Below, in pieces: positions 38,329 through 47,295 of a stretch of DNA of 64,000 nt. Source of the stretch: Mixta tenebrionis. GTDB taxonomy: Bacteria > Pseudomonadota > Gammaproteobacteria > Enterobacterales > Enterobacteriaceae. The first letter of the stretch is position 1. Each line of letters starts with the position of its first letter. Where the stretch lies: positions 261,778 to 325,777 of the forward strand of contig NZ_VHQI01000002.1 in the NCBI RefSeq assembly GCF_006517625.1, in the 5' to 3' direction. Both the position numbers and the translations under genes were made by a program. The notes beneath the pieces were generated by a model that saw only the letters and a list, made by a program, of their open reading frames with translations, was not told the DNA's origin and ran no database searches.

Positions 38329-38350
38329 ATTGTTTACTATTTTGAACAAT
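38329..38350. promoter_or_regulatory. Candidate LysR-type operator
   Basis: ATTGTT-N10-AACAAT is a perfect interrupted dyad containing a T-N11-A core, typical of LysR binding sites. It lies just upstream of the regulator's start codon, in the divergent promoter region with the tautomerase gene. Confidence 0.45.
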
Positions 38351-38354
38351 CACC

Positions 38355-39287
38355 ATGAAAGCAAAAACGAATGCGTTATGGCTGCACCTGCACTGGCTAA
38401 CGGTGCTGGCGGAGCAGGGTAATTTTACGCGCGCGGCGGAGCGCCTCGAAGTCAGCAAAGCCGCGATGAGTCAGAAAATTAAACAGCTGGAGACGCTGGC
38501 CGGGGTGCCGCTGGTGCAGCGCACCACGCGCAGCGTGCGGCTGACCGAGGCGGGAGAGAAACTGGTGCAGGCGCTGCGCGCGCCCTTTGCCGAAATCGAG
38601 CAGAGCTTCTACGCCGTGCGCGACAGCAGCGGGCCGCTGCGCGGGTTGATACGGATAACGGCGCCGGTCGCTTTTGCGCGCCAGCAGCTACAGCCGCATA
38701 TCCGCGAGTTTTTGCGTCTCCACCCGCAGGTGCGTATTCAGCTGGAAGTGACCGATCGCCTGATCTCGCTGGCCAGCGAGGGGTTCGATCTGGCGATTCG
38801 CCACAGCCGGACGCTGCCGGAAACTCACGTCGCTCAGCTGCTGTGCGATACCCGGACGCTGCTGGTGGCATCGCCCGGCTGGCTGGCGGCGCACGGCGAA
38901 CCGCAGCATCCCAGCGAGCTGAGCCGCCACGACTGCCTTTACTATCCGCGCGGCACCGAACCGCCGCGCTGGCGCTTTAGCGATGCGGCGCAGCCGCAGC
39001 AGGAGATTGTGGTCAACGTCAGCGGCCCATTCGCTACCAACAACAGCGAATCAATTCGCGACGCGGCGCTGGATGGCCTGGGTATTGCGATGCTGCCCGA
39101 TTTCAGCGCGCGCCAGGCGCTGGAGGAGGGAAGGCTGCGTCAGCTGCTGCCGCAGTGGCGCATTAACGGCGCTTTCGCCGACCATATCTGGATCGTGCGC
39201 CCGTGGGCCGCGCGCGTGCCGCGGGCGGTAACGGAACTCAGCCGCTGGCTGCGACAGCATTTTCAACTGAAAAATAGGGCGCCTTAA
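38355..39287 (+). CDS. LysR-family transcriptional regulator
   Basis: The 310-residue protein has the N-terminal winged HTH (FTRAAERLEVSKAAMSQKIKQLE) and the effector-binding domain. The latter has LRGLIRITAPVAFARQQL and LISLASEGFDLAIRHSRTLP, of the DsdC/AaeR-like subgroup common for small-molecule sensing. It is transcribed divergently from the tautomerase gene, 115 bp apart, which is its likely target. Confidence 0.9.
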   Translation: MKAKTNALWLHLHWLTVLAEQGNFTRAAERLEVSKAAMSQKIKQLETLAGVPLVQRTTRSVRLTEAGEKLVQALRAPFAEIEQSFYAVRDSSGPLRGLIRITAPVAFARQQLQPHIREFLRLHPQVRIQLEVTDRLISLASEGFDLAIRHSRTLPETHVAQLLCDTRTLLVASPGWLAAHGEPQHPSELSRHDCLYYPRGTEPPRWRFSDAAQPQQEIVVNVSGPFATNNSESIRDAALDGLGIAMLPDFSARQALEEGRLRQLLPQWRINGAFADHIWIVRPWAARVPRAVTELSRWLRQHFQLKNRAP

Positions 39288-39420
39288 AAATATCGTCTGG
39301 CTCACATTTTAAGCAAATTATTGATGATTTTATTAAAGTTTTACAACGCCGCTGCCGATTAGCCTTAATAAGCTCGTGCAAAAGTAACGAATTTTCAATA
39401 ATAAAGGACAGGGCCGTCTA

Positions 39421-40965
39421 ATGAGCAACCAGCAGTACGTCACCCAACAGGCTTATCAGTTTGATGAAGATAGCACGCTGATGAGCACCACCGATGAAAA
39501 CAGCTATATCACCTACGCAAACCAGGACTTTGTTGAAGTCAGCGGCTACGATCGCGCTGAATTAAGCGGGCAGCCGCATAACCTTGTGCGCCATCCCGAT
39601 ATGCCGAAAGCCGCCTTCGCTGATTTATGGGCGACGTTAAAAATGGGGCGGCCCTGGACCGGGCTGGTAAAAAATCGGCGTAAAAATGGCGATCATTACT
39701 GGGTTCGGGCGAACGTAATGCCGATGATCCGCAACGGCAAGATTACCAGCTATATGTCGGTACGCATCAAGCCGGAGGATGAGGAAATCGCCGCGGCGCA
39801 AACGCTATATCAGCAGATGCGCGAGGGTACGCTGCGCGGCTGGCGGCTGCATCAGGGGTTGCTGTTGCGTAGCGGCTGGCTCAGACCGCTCTCCTGGTCA
39901 AAAACGATGCCGCTGCGCTGGCGTATTCGCAGCGACGTCAGCTTTTGCTGGCTGGGGATCGGCGCCAGCGCGCTGACGGCAGGAATGCAGGGAATGCCGC
40001 TGGCTATATTCGGCGGCCTTTCGCTGCTGGTGGCGCTGCTTACCTGCGGCTGGCTGGAACAACAGATTTCTCGCCCGATGGAAAAGGTGTACAAGCAGGC
40101 GCTGGACGTGGCGAGCGGCGCTTCCCATAAGGCTGAGCACCTCGATCGGGTAGATGAAGTGGGCATGACGCTGCGGGCGGTTAACCAGCTTGGGCTGATG
40201 TTCCGCTGGCTGGTGCAGGACGTGCGCGATCAGGTTATGAACGTGCATCAGGCCAGCGACGAGCTGGCGATGGGCAATGAAAAAATTTCCGACCACACCG
40301 AGCAGACGGCGGCCAGCGTGCAGCAAACGGCGGCGGCGATGCATCAGATGACTGCCGCCGTTAACGTTAACGCGCAAAGCACCGAACAGGCTAACGAATG
40401 GTCGATTACCGCCAGCAACGCGGCGGCGCGCGGCGGCGAGGTGATGCAGCAGGTTGTCGGCACCATGGATGATATTGCTGAAAGTTCGAAGCAGATCGCC
40501 TCTATTACCGGGCTAATCGACAGTATCGCTTTCCAGACCAATATTCTGGCGCTGAATGCGGCGGTTGAAGCCGCCCGCGCCGGCGATCAGGGCAAAGGGT
40601 TTGCGGTAGTGGCGGGCGAGGTGCGTAATCTGGCGAAGCGTAGCGCCAGCGCCGCCAGCGATATTCGTCAGCTGATTGAGGCCAGCGTGCTGAAGGTGGA
40701 GTCGGGCGCCGGTCAGGTGCATCAGGCGGGGCAGACGATTAGCGATATCGTAGAGAAGGTGCAGAACGTGACGGAGATGCTACAGCAGATCAGCACCGCC
40801 ACGCGCGAACAGGAGGCGGGCCTGAACGAAGTTGGCAAGGCGGTAGAAGATTTGGATCGCATCACGCACCAAAACGCCTCGCTGGTTGAGGAGGGCGCGC
40901 AGGCATCCACGCGGATGAAAAACCAGGCGCGCCTGCTGGTGGATGCGCTGGAGGTGTTTCGTTAA
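39421..40965 (+). CDS. aer: Aerotaxis receptor
   Basis: The 514-residue receptor has an N-terminal PAS domain (~20-120) with the FAD-pocket segments YDRAELSGQPHNLVRHPDMP and KNRRKNGDHYWVRANVMPM. Two membrane segments lie near 175-210. A HAMP region follows, then a methyl-accepting signalling domain with the hairpin tip IASITGLIDSIAFQTNILALNAAVEAARAG. Architecture and length follow E. coli Aer (506). It senses redox state via FAD and signals through CheA/CheW. Confidence 0.93.
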   Translation: MSNQQYVTQQAYQFDEDSTLMSTTDENSYITYANQDFVEVSGYDRAELSGQPHNLVRHPDMPKAAFADLWATLKMGRPWTGLVKNRRKNGDHYWVRANVMPMIRNGKITSYMSVRIKPEDEEIAAAQTLYQQMREGTLRGWRLHQGLLLRSGWLRPLSWSKTMPLRWRIRSDVSFCWLGIGASALTAGMQGMPLAIFGGLSLLVALLTCGWLEQQISRPMEKVYKQALDVASGASHKAEHLDRVDEVGMTLRAVNQLGLMFRWLVQDVRDQVMNVHQASDELAMGNEKISDHTEQTAASVQQTAAAMHQMTAAVNVNAQSTEQANEWSITASNAAARGGEVMQQVVGTMDDIAESSKQIASITGLIDSIAFQTNILALNAAVEAARAGDQGKGFAVVAGEVRNLAKRSASAASDIRQLIEASVLKVESGAGQVHQAGQTISDIVEKVQNVTEMLQQISTATREQEAGLNEVGKAVEDLDRITHQNASLVEEGAQASTRMKNQARLLVDALEVFR

Positions 40966-41332
40966 GCCTCCGCTTCGAAGGTTTGCTTACAGAAACGGGC
41001 GGTGATAAACCACCGTACTTCAGTAGCGGCGGCTGGCGTGTTTTTGCCCCAGCCGGCCCTGACGGCGCGGTTCACGCGCCGTCAGCTTCTTCATAATGCC
41101 ATGCGGCGCCGCGCTCGCTTAGCTCAATCAGCTGATGGGCCGCCTGCGACGCGCTGGCGCACATGGCGAAACGACTCTTCCGAACCGGCATAGCCGCAAA
41201 ACCATAGCAGCGACAGGCGCGGCGGCTTATTGTGACGCCGCGGTACAACGGTCACAGGGTGCGCTGCTATGGTCTCTGCTTAACGATAACCCGAAGCGCG
41301 ACGGCGCCAGCGTTGCTGAATTGAACGCAGCT
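40966..41332. other. Intergenic region after aer
   Basis: Apart from one weak 39-codon frame on the minus strand (41072-41191), nothing coding is supported. A perfect 11-bp hairpin, CTGACGGCGCG with CGCGCCGTCAG, lies at 41059-41085 without a T-run. It overlaps the stop of that small frame. Confidence 0.5.
41072..41191 (-). CDS. Possible 39-residue small protein
   Basis: The frame starts MPVRKSRFAMCASASQAAHQ and ends AAWHYEEADGA. It has a helical, charged composition and a hairpin over its stop codon. No good ribosome-binding site precedes the ATG. It could be a genuine small gene, a gene remnant, or chance. Confidence 0.25.
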   Translation of the reverse strand: MPVRKSRFAMCASASQAAHQLIELSERGAAWHYEEADGA

Positions 41333-42739
41333 TTACGCCCGCCGCGCCTGTTGCCAGCGCCAGGCATCCAGAAACAAAAAAAACGCCAGGCTGATGCCCA
41401 TCAGCGGCAGGCTAAAGGCCAGCGCCACCGCCGTTACGGCAAGCAGAAAGCGCAGGCTGAGACTGATACGCCGCCAGGCCCAAATCAGCGTATCCGCCGG
41501 ATGATGGCGCGGCTGTGGCGGACGGCGCAGCCACCAGAGGCGATAGCCCAGCGCGATCAGTACGCACAGCGCAATGCCGAACAGCGCCAGCACCAGCTGG
41601 TTTGCCAGGCCAAACAGAATGCCCATATGCGCGTCGATGCCCCAGCGCGTCAGCTTCGCCAGCAGTCCGAACTGAGCAAACTCCACTTTATCCGTAACGC
41701 GAAAAGTGTGCGGATTCACCGCCACGCTATCTGCCTGCGTCGGCCAGCGCCGATCGATTTCACTGACGATCCAGGCGCGATCGGTTTGCGCTGCGGGGCG
41801 GATTTCCAGCCTGGCGGCATCAATGCCGCTGGCGCGCGCGGCGGCGAGCACGCCGTCAAACTGTGCGGCACTCGGCGGCGCGCCCGGCGCATGGGGCGTC
41901 ATCTCCCCATGATGTTCGGCATGTTGATCCATCACCACCGGCGCGGCGCCGGCGTCAAGCCGGGTATTCAGCGCGGGCGTCAGCCAGCCGTAGTGCGCGC
42001 GCAGCGCGTTGATGTTGTCGCCCGCCCAGCGTGACCAGGTCAGGCCGGTGGTCGAGAAAAACAGCAGGCCGATTAGCAGCACAACGCCCAGGGTGCCGTG
42101 CAGCGCACGCATCTTCAACAAACGTCGGGTAGGCGAAGCGCGATCGGTTTTTGCCTGGCGCGGCGTGCGCTGCGCCGCCCACAGCAGCAGGCCGCCCAGC
42201 GCCGCGACCCACAGCCAGCTGGCAGCCAGTTCGCTGTAGTTGCGGCCAATCTCGCCTGACAGCAGGCTGCGATGCAGATAATCAAGCGTGGTGCGCAGCG
42301 GCAGAATACCGCTGGTGCCGTATACCGTCAGGTCGCCGCGCACCGCCAGCGTTACCGGATCGATGAAAACCGCCCGGCTTTCCGAGGGCGCGCTGCCCGC
42401 AAAACGCAGCATCACCCGCGTGGTATCGCCCGGCGCAGGCGCAGGACGCACCGCGATGATCTGCTTCTCCCTGCCCGCGTAGTTCAGCGCGGCATCAACC
42501 TGCGCTGAAAGCGGATGGGGCGGGCCGCCGGCGCCGCTGGTCAGCGCCCCGGCGTAGAGGTAATTTTCCAGCTGCGGCGTTATCACATAGAGCGTGCCGG
42601 TCAGCGCGGCGATAAAAATAAAGGGGCCGATAAACAGACCAACGGTGAAATGTAAACGGCGCATCAGCTGCAGGAATGCCTGCGCGCTCTGCGCTTTTTC
42701 AGCCTGTGCCGGTGCCGACGGCACGATTTTTTCCGACAT
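41333..42739 (-). CDS. PepSY-associated membrane protein (PiuB-like)
   Basis: The 468-residue inner-membrane protein has four main transmembrane helices: FTVGLFIGPFIFIAALTGTLYV near 32, one near 180, one near 210, and one or two near 385-455. PepSY domains sit in the periplasmic loops. This family is linked to iron-siderophore uptake and reduction. GTAAAGGAACC precedes the ATG. It lies with a DUF2946 gene, fhuF and a Fur-box membrane gene, which supports an iron role. No Fur box was found directly upstream. Confidence 0.85.
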   Translation of the reverse strand: MSEKIVPSAPAQAEKAQSAQAFLQLMRRLHFTVGLFIGPFIFIAALTGTLYVITPQLENYLYAGALTSGAGGPPHPLSAQVDAALNYAGREKQIIAVRPAPAPGDTTRVMLRFAGSAPSESRAVFIDPVTLAVRGDLTVYGTSGILPLRTTLDYLHRSLLSGEIGRNYSELAASWLWVAALGGLLLWAAQRTPRQAKTDRASPTRRLLKMRALHGTLGVVLLIGLLFFSTTGLTWSRWAGDNINALRAHYGWLTPALNTRLDAGAAPVVMDQHAEHHGEMTPHAPGAPPSAAQFDGVLAAARASGIDAARLEIRPAAQTDRAWIVSEIDRRWPTQADSVAVNPHTFRVTDKVEFAQFGLLAKLTRWGIDAHMGILFGLANQLVLALFGIALCVLIALGYRLWWLRRPPQPRHHPADTLIWAWRRISLSLRFLLAVTAVALAFSLPLMGISLAFFLFLDAWRWQQARRA

Positions 42740-42801
42740 AATGGTTCCTTTACCCGTGAACGGGCATTAAAAAATGGCAGGGATCAACGAGCGGAAGCGC
42801 G

Positions 42802-43227
42802 TTAGACCGGCGGCCCGCGCGGACGGAACCAAATGGGGATCCAGCTGGCGATAAACGGCTGTAGCCGGAGCGGAGCGGAGGGAATTGCGGCCCGTAACAG
42901 CGCCCAGAGCGCAGACGGCCTGCAGGAATCCAGCGGCAGGTGAATCAGCAGGGCGCAGTAGCCGCAGGCGCTGTCATCCATCAGCGATACAGGATGATGT
43001 GGAAAGAGGCTTTGCGGAGCTGCGGCGGTTTCCGCCATCGCTGATATAGCGCCGTGGTGATGAGCGGCCGGCGCTGACGCGGCATCATGCATCATCGTCG
43101 ACATAGCGCCACGCTGCATCATCAGCGATTTAGAAATCACCGGGGCGATAAACAGCAGCAGCAGCGCCAGCAGCGCCAGCCCGGCGGGCAGGCGGCGGCG
43201 GGCGACAGCGAAATGAATCAGCGACAC
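42802..43227 (-). CDS. DUF2946-like small membrane/periplasmic protein
   Basis: The product has a hydrophobic N terminus (LALLALLLLFIAPVISKSLM) and a His-rich periplasmic part (AAHHHGAISAM). A CGYCALLIHLP motif is typical of DUF2946, proteins often found beside copper or iron transport genes. The start is uncertain. A GTG at 43227 (141 residues) is preferred over an ATG at 43272 that lacks a ribosome-binding site. The PepSY gene follows on the same strand after 62 bp. Confidence 0.65.
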   Translation of the reverse strand: MSLIHFAVARRRLPAGLALLALLLLFIAPVISKSLMMQRGAMSTMMHDAASAPAAHHHGAISAMAETAAAPQSLFPHHPVSLMDDSACGYCALLIHLPLDSCRPSALWALLRAAIPSAPLRLQPFIASWIPIWFRPRGPPV

Positions 43228-43337
43228 GGAAAGCCCTGTAAAAAAATAACTGCGCAATTGTACGCGATGCACAGAAATAGAAATAATTTTTTTACATTAA
43301 GGCCGGGGGGTTATCTGCTGCTGCGTGCCTTCGCTTT

Positions 43338-43796
43338 TTACTGGCAGACGTCAACCCACTGCGCATCGGTAAGCGCCGCCATTTGCTCTGGCGAAATGCG
43401 TACCGCGCTATGGATAGCGCCCGCCGCCGGCAGCACCTCGCTAAAGCGCTTCAGGGAGATATCGCAATATACCGGCAGCGGATGCTCAAGGCCAAACGGG
43501 CAAACGCCGCCGGGAGGATGCCCGGTCCAGTTCAGTACCTCATCGGTAGTCAACATGCGCGCCTTTGCGCCCAGCGTCTCTTTTAATTTGCGATTGTCGA
43601 GGCGCAGATCGCCGCCGGTCACGATCAGGATGACCTGCTCTTTAACCTTCAGCGACAGGGTTTTGGCTATTTGTCCCGGTACAACGCCATGCGCTTTGGC
43701 GGCAAGCTCAACGGTGGCCGTGCTCTTGTCCAGCTCGATAATGGCGATTTCAGGGGCGCGCTCGGCAAAAAACTGCCGTACAGACTCCAGGCTCAT
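43338..43796 (-). CDS. YbaK/EbsC-family aminoacyl-tRNA deacylase
   Basis: The 152-residue protein has the YbaK fold: AAKAHGVVPGQIAKTLSLKV, VTGGDLRLDNRKLKE, and the GGVCPFGLEHPLPVYCD loop. Such proteins clear mischarged tRNA, for example Cys- or Ala-tRNAPro. The start at 43796 follows GGAGAGCAGC; an upstream ATG at 43835 is less likely. It sits between iron-related genes but belongs to a different function. Confidence 0.85.
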   Translation of the reverse strand: MSLESVRQFFAERAPEIAIIELDKSTATVELAAKAHGVVPGQIAKTLSLKVKEQVILIVTGGDLRLDNRKLKETLGAKARMLTTDEVLNWTGHPPGGVCPFGLEHPLPVYCDISLKRFSEVLPAAGAIHSAVRISPEQMAALTDAQWVDVCQ

Positions 43797-43897
43797 GCTG
43801 CTCTCCACAGTAAACGAAGCTGACAAAGCTGCCACAACCGGCGGAATCTGTAAATGTCAGACGGCGGTAAAACGCCGCCGTGAAGGAAGGAAAACGC

Positions 43898-44692
43898 TCA
43901 GACCGGCTTCAGGGTACAGTCGCCGCAGCGCTCCACCGCAGGCAGGCGATAGCGCTGACAGCAGCTGCGGCGCTGCATTCCGCCATCGCGCGGAATTACG
44001 GTGCGGTAGAGCGGGTTATCGCTGCCGTCCAGCAAATGACGCGAGAAGAACAGCGCGTGTTCCAGCGCCAGCAGGGTAGCTTCATCCACCCAGCTTTTCA
44101 TTTCGCCCAGGAACCAGTGCATCAGGTAACCGTTGTTATTCCAGATCAGCTTAGCGTTAATCCCGCCGTGCTGGGCGATGCCCTCTACCGCCGGGATCAG
44201 GTGGCGCTGAATCAGACGATCGATACGCTGATGCGCATTCAGGTAACGGGCCTCTTCATCTTCCCGCACCTCGATCCAGAATTTCGCCGGACGTCCGCTC
44301 TCATGGAACTGCAGGTGGAAATGCTGTAGCGAACAGTCGATCGCGCGCGTCTCCATCACCAGCGCCAGCATCAGCGGCGGCACGATCAGGCCGAAGTACC
44401 ACTGCGCCCATAGCGATTGCAGCGGCTTATCTTCACGCGTCATATCCGCATGGTTACGGTAGATCTCATCGCCGTAGCTTGCCAGCAGGCGCGTAAAGTG
44501 CGCGCTCTGCGACCATTGCGGCTGGGTCAGCGTGTCGGCGGGCGCGGCTTCGTCCAGCGTAAGAAAATCAAGAAACCAGGCGCGATGCTCACGGAACAGG
44601 GTATGCAACGCGCTGCTAAGCGAGCTGTCGCGCTGCATAAAAATAACCGGGGACGAACCAGATTGATAAGCCTGACGTGTCGCAATGGCCAT
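43898..44692 (-). CDS. fhuF: Ferric-siderophore reductase FhuF
   Basis: The 264-residue protein ends with the FhuF [2Fe-2S] motif C-C-x10-C-x2-C (RSCCQRYRLPAVERCGDC). It releases iron from hydroxamate siderophores in the cytoplasm. E. coli FhuF is 262 residues. The start at 44692 follows ACAGGAAGCCCT; the longer frame to 44908 is excluded by family length. A Fur box at 44737-44755 lies upstream, consistent with iron repression. Confidence 0.92.
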   Translation of the reverse strand: MAIATRQAYQSGSSPVIFMQRDSSLSSALHTLFREHRAWFLDFLTLDEAAPADTLTQPQWSQSAHFTRLLASYGDEIYRNHADMTREDKPLQSLWAQWYFGLIVPPLMLALVMETRAIDCSLQHFHLQFHESGRPAKFWIEVREDEEARYLNAHQRIDRLIQRHLIPAVEGIAQHGGINAKLIWNNNGYLMHWFLGEMKSWVDEATLLALEHALFFSRHLLDGSDNPLYRTVIPRDGGMQRRSCCQRYRLPAVERCGDCTLKPV

Positions 44693-44736
44693 AGGGCTTC
44701 CTGTTGTGAACGCTACCGAATGTAGATAAGAAGACA

Positions 44737-44755
44737 AATGATAATCGTTCTTGAT
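44737..44755. promoter_or_regulatory. Fur box upstream of fhuF
   Basis: AATGATAATCGTTCTTGAT matches the Fur core TGATAAT-N-(A)TTATCA well on its left half. It lies 45 bp upstream of the fhuF start. Confidence 0.7.
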
Positions 44756-45057
44756 TGTATCCAGGAAGCCAGGCGCTGGCAAGCCGGCGTGCAAAAGCGA
44801 TACGATAGCGGCACGTAAAATCAAATAACCCGCTAAATTTTCAGGATTAAGCTTTTTCTTTCGGCCAGCGCGGCCCGTTAACAAAGCGGGAGGCCGACCA
44901 TTTACCATGTTCAGCGGCGGTTTTTATTTTGCTGCGTGTTTATTCGCTGCCGCCGTTATTTATTGCGCAGCAAGCGGAACGGTGTAATAAAGCTAATTTG
45001 CCTTAGGGTAAATAAATAATCGCGCCTGATTACCATATTAAATAAATTATTAACTTT

Positions 45058-46158
45058 TTAAATCGCTTCGTCGGGGCGAGAGAAAGGTTGTTTATCGTAA
45101 ATTTCATCCCAGCAAAGAATGGTATTTCTGCCGCGGTTTTTTGCCACATATAATGCCCGATCGGCATTGGCGATCGCCTGTGCGGCGTCCCGTTCAATTA
45201 TTGGCGCAATTCCCGCACTGATGGTGACGTGTGTGGAAACCCGATGATTAAAGCGATGGGCGATTTCCAGGTCCAGCACATGCTGGCGTATCCGTTCGGC
45301 CAGCCGCAGAGCAATAGCCGCGTTAACGTTGGTCAGCAGCACCAGAAACTCTTCGCCGCCGTAGCGGGTGACGACGTCGCGCGAGCGTACCGCATCGCGT
45401 ATCGCTGCGGAGACCCGCGCCAGCGCCTGATCGCCCATCGCATGGCCGTAGTTATCGTTATAGGCTTTGAAGTTATCGATATCCAGCAGCACCATAAAAT
45501 GGCTGCCGGCATGGTGATCCGGCAGGCTTTCCAGCCGGCTTTGCAGGCCGCGTCGGTTATACAGGCCGGTGAGCGGATCGAGCATGCTCAGATCGCTCCA
45601 GCTCTGCTTTTCTTCATACAGCTGAAACAGCAATCGACGCGTAAAGCGATCGCTGCGGCGTTGCATCAGGCTTTGCAGCGTGAAGCCGATCAGCGGCAGC
45701 GCAATGGTAAACAGCAGCGTCAGCGAATGCTGGCCGCGATCGAGCGTCAGTACCGCCAGCGAAGGCGGCGCGATATGCAGGCAAAAGGCCAGCAGGTGTT
45801 CGTTCAGCGAGATAGCGCTGATAAAAAAGATGGTCATCAGGCTGACCAGCAAAAAGCCGCCGTCAAAATAGAACACCAGCGCGCTCTTATGCACAATCAG
45901 CCATGCCCATAGCAGGCCCATAATAAATGACGTCAGGGATAATAACGGCTTTTTAGTATCAGGCTGCGCCAGGAAAAAAGCTAACAGCAATATACTTAAT
46001 GCCACGATAAGGGTGGCCGGCAGAGAAAATGAAAGATTTTCTCCTTTATTTATCGGCAACATAAAAAAAAGCGCCGTCGCGAGGTTTAAAAAAAGAAACA
46101 GAATCAACGACAGGCGATATTTGCTGTGAAGCAAAGCTTCATAGGTTTGTAATTTCAT
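45058..46158 (-). CDS. Membrane diguanylate cyclase (GGDEF)
   Basis: The 366-residue protein has six to seven N-terminal membrane helices (~20-175) and a C-terminal GGDEF domain. DPLTGLYNRRGLQSRL opens the domain, and the active site is GGEEF in TRYGGEEFLVLL. The inhibitory I-site RxxD (RSRD) lies five residues before it, so c-di-GMP feedback control is likely. There is no EAL domain, so it should make c-di-GMP. The start at 46158 is chosen from the hydrophobic N terminus; the frame is open to 46191. Confidence 0.9.
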   Translation of the reverse strand: MKLQTYEALLHSKYRLSLILFLFLNLATALFFMLPINKGENLSFSLPATLIVALSILLLAFFLAQPDTKKPLLSLTSFIMGLLWAWLIVHKSALVFYFDGGFLLVSLMTIFFISAISLNEHLLAFCLHIAPPSLAVLTLDRGQHSLTLLFTIALPLIGFTLQSLMQRRSDRFTRRLLFQLYEEKQSWSDLSMLDPLTGLYNRRGLQSRLESLPDHHAGSHFMVLLDIDNFKAYNDNYGHAMGDQALARVSAAIRDAVRSRDVVTRYGGEEFLVLLTNVNAAIALRLAERIRQHVLDLEIAHRFNHRVSTHVTISAGIAPIIERDAAQAIANADRALYVAKNRGRNTILCWDEIYDKQPFSRPDEAI

Positions 46159-46331
46159 TTTTATGCACCCGAAACGGCCCTGAAAAATCAAAGCGCCACT
46201 GTCAGCGTAAAAGATTACGCTGGCAATGATTTTGAGCAGTTATTATTAATTAAGAATAATCCTGGCAATCTATCACTTTATAACTGGTCTGTCATCTTTG
46301 TGTACAAAGTTTCAACACAAATGGGTGCAAA

Positions 46332-46369
46332 ATGATAAAAATTATCATATGATATTGGTAATCATTATC
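46332..46369. promoter_or_regulatory. Two adjacent Fur boxes
   Basis: GATATTGGTAATCATTATC (46351-46369) matches the 19-bp Fur consensus at about 16 positions. A second palindrome, ATGATAAAAATTATCAT, lies at 46332-46348. Both precede the small membrane gene at 46388. Confidence 0.8.
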
Positions 46370-46387
46370 ATTTAACGGAAGGCTGTG

Positions 46388-46672
46388 ATGTTGATGGCGA
46401 TTATGGCGGCCTGCGGGCTATGGGGCGTGAGCTGGGCGATGGGAAAACGGCTGCAGGGCGCATGGGGCATTATTCTGCCTGGCGCGCTGATGCCGGTAGT
46501 GGCCTCCGTCAATCTCTCTTTCAGCCAGTGGCGTTGGCTGCTGGTTGCGGCGCTGCTCTCAACTGCGGTAATGCTGTTTCATCATCGTCTGCGTCGCTAT
46601 CTGCTGCTGCCTTCCTGTATTGCGCTGGCAGGCGCTATAGCGGCGATCTCGGTGAACAGCGGCGGGCTGTGA
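46388..46672 (+). CDS. Small membrane protein, DUF1435-like, Fur-box controlled
   Basis: The 94-residue protein has three hydrophobic segments (~1-17, 25-45, 50-62) and a fourth near 75-90. GAWGIILPGALMPVVASVNLS and RRYLLLPSCIALAG resemble the DUF1435 family of enterobacterial inner-membrane proteins. GGAAGG precedes the start; a GTG three bases earlier is possible. Two Fur boxes upstream imply iron-responsive expression. The function is unknown. Confidence 0.7.
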   Translation: MLMAIMAACGLWGVSWAMGKRLQGAWGIILPGALMPVVASVNLSFSQWRWLLVAALLSTAVMLFHHRLRRYLLLPSCIALAGAIAAISVNSGGL

Positions 46673-46822
46673 GCCAGCCTGGCTAATGCCTGACGATGAG
46701 AGCTGACGCGCAGCGGTTAACGCAAAGGGTTTACAAGGCTGTAAAGCAAAACGATGTGCCGTAAGGCGTGCGAAATGAACTTAGTGGAGAGTACAGGAGA
46801 GAAGGGAACAGGGCGACAATAT

Positions 46823-46909
46823 TGGTGCGAAGAGAGGGACTTGAACCCTCACGTCCGTTAAGACACTAACACCTGAAGCTAGCGCGTCTACCAATTCCGC
46901 CACCTTCGC
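46823..46909 (-). tRNA. tRNA-Leu (CAG)
   Basis: The 87-nt minus-strand gene begins GCGAAGGTGGCGGAATTGG and encodes its own CCA end at 46823-46825. The long variable arm is typical of tRNA-Leu. The anticodon CAG (46873-46875 on the plus strand reads CTG) sits in the loop TTCAGGT. It matches the E. coli leuQ/P/V tRNAs and is the last of the tandem triplet. Confidence 0.96.
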
Positions 46910-46935
46910 GTAACATTGTCTTCATATCACCACAC

Positions 46936-47022
46936 TGGTGCGAAGAGAGGGACTTGAACCCTCACGTCCGTAAAGACACTAACACCTGAAGCTAGCGCGT
47001 CTACCAATTCCGCCACCTTCGC
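46936..47022 (-). tRNA. tRNA-Leu (CAG)
   Basis: This is the second 87-nt copy, 26 bp from the first. It differs from the other two by one base in the variable arm (TTTACGG against TTAACGG on the RNA sense strand). CCA is encoded. Confidence 0.96.
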
Positions 47023-47056
47023 GCAGATGCTGTGCGATATGAATTTTCGTGGTCTT

Positions 47057-47143
47057 TGGTGCGAAGAGAGGGACTTGAACCCTCACGTCCGTTAAGACAC
47101 TAACACCTGAAGCTAGCGCGTCTACCAATTCCGCCACCTTCGC
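47057..47143 (-). tRNA. tRNA-Leu (CAG)
   Basis: This is the promoter-proximal copy of the triplet, 34 bp from the second. Its sequence is the same as the copy at 46823. The three should be processed from one transcript. Confidence 0.96.
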
Positions 47144-47183
47144 GTTCCAACAATGCTCTGCAGCACTGTAACCACGGAGGCGG

Positions 47184-47212
47184 ATTTTGGAGATTTTTAC
47201 CGGGGACGTCAA
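47184..47212 (-). promoter_or_regulatory. Promoter of the tRNA-Leu operon
   Basis: On the minus strand TTGACG (47207-47212) and CAAAAT (47184-47189) are 17 bp apart. A GC-rich discriminator (CCGCC) follows, as expected for stable-RNA promoters under stringent control. Confidence 0.65.
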
Positions 47213-47295
47213 CAGATATTTCTTCACTCTGTCGCGTTTGCTGTAAAAAACAGCATATCCCCCGGAAAATCACGCATTGAACGCCGCTGTCGGGC

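Noticed and set aside
41135-42034. 299-codon open frame on the plus strand
   Set aside because: It is antisense to the PepSY membrane protein gene, has Arg/Gln-rich composition typical of shadow frames in GC-rich DNA, and has no recognisable domain.
46823-47143. Integrated element with att site at the tRNA-Leu genes
   Set aside because: No integrase gene and no partial tRNA 3' end duplicate was seen within the window.
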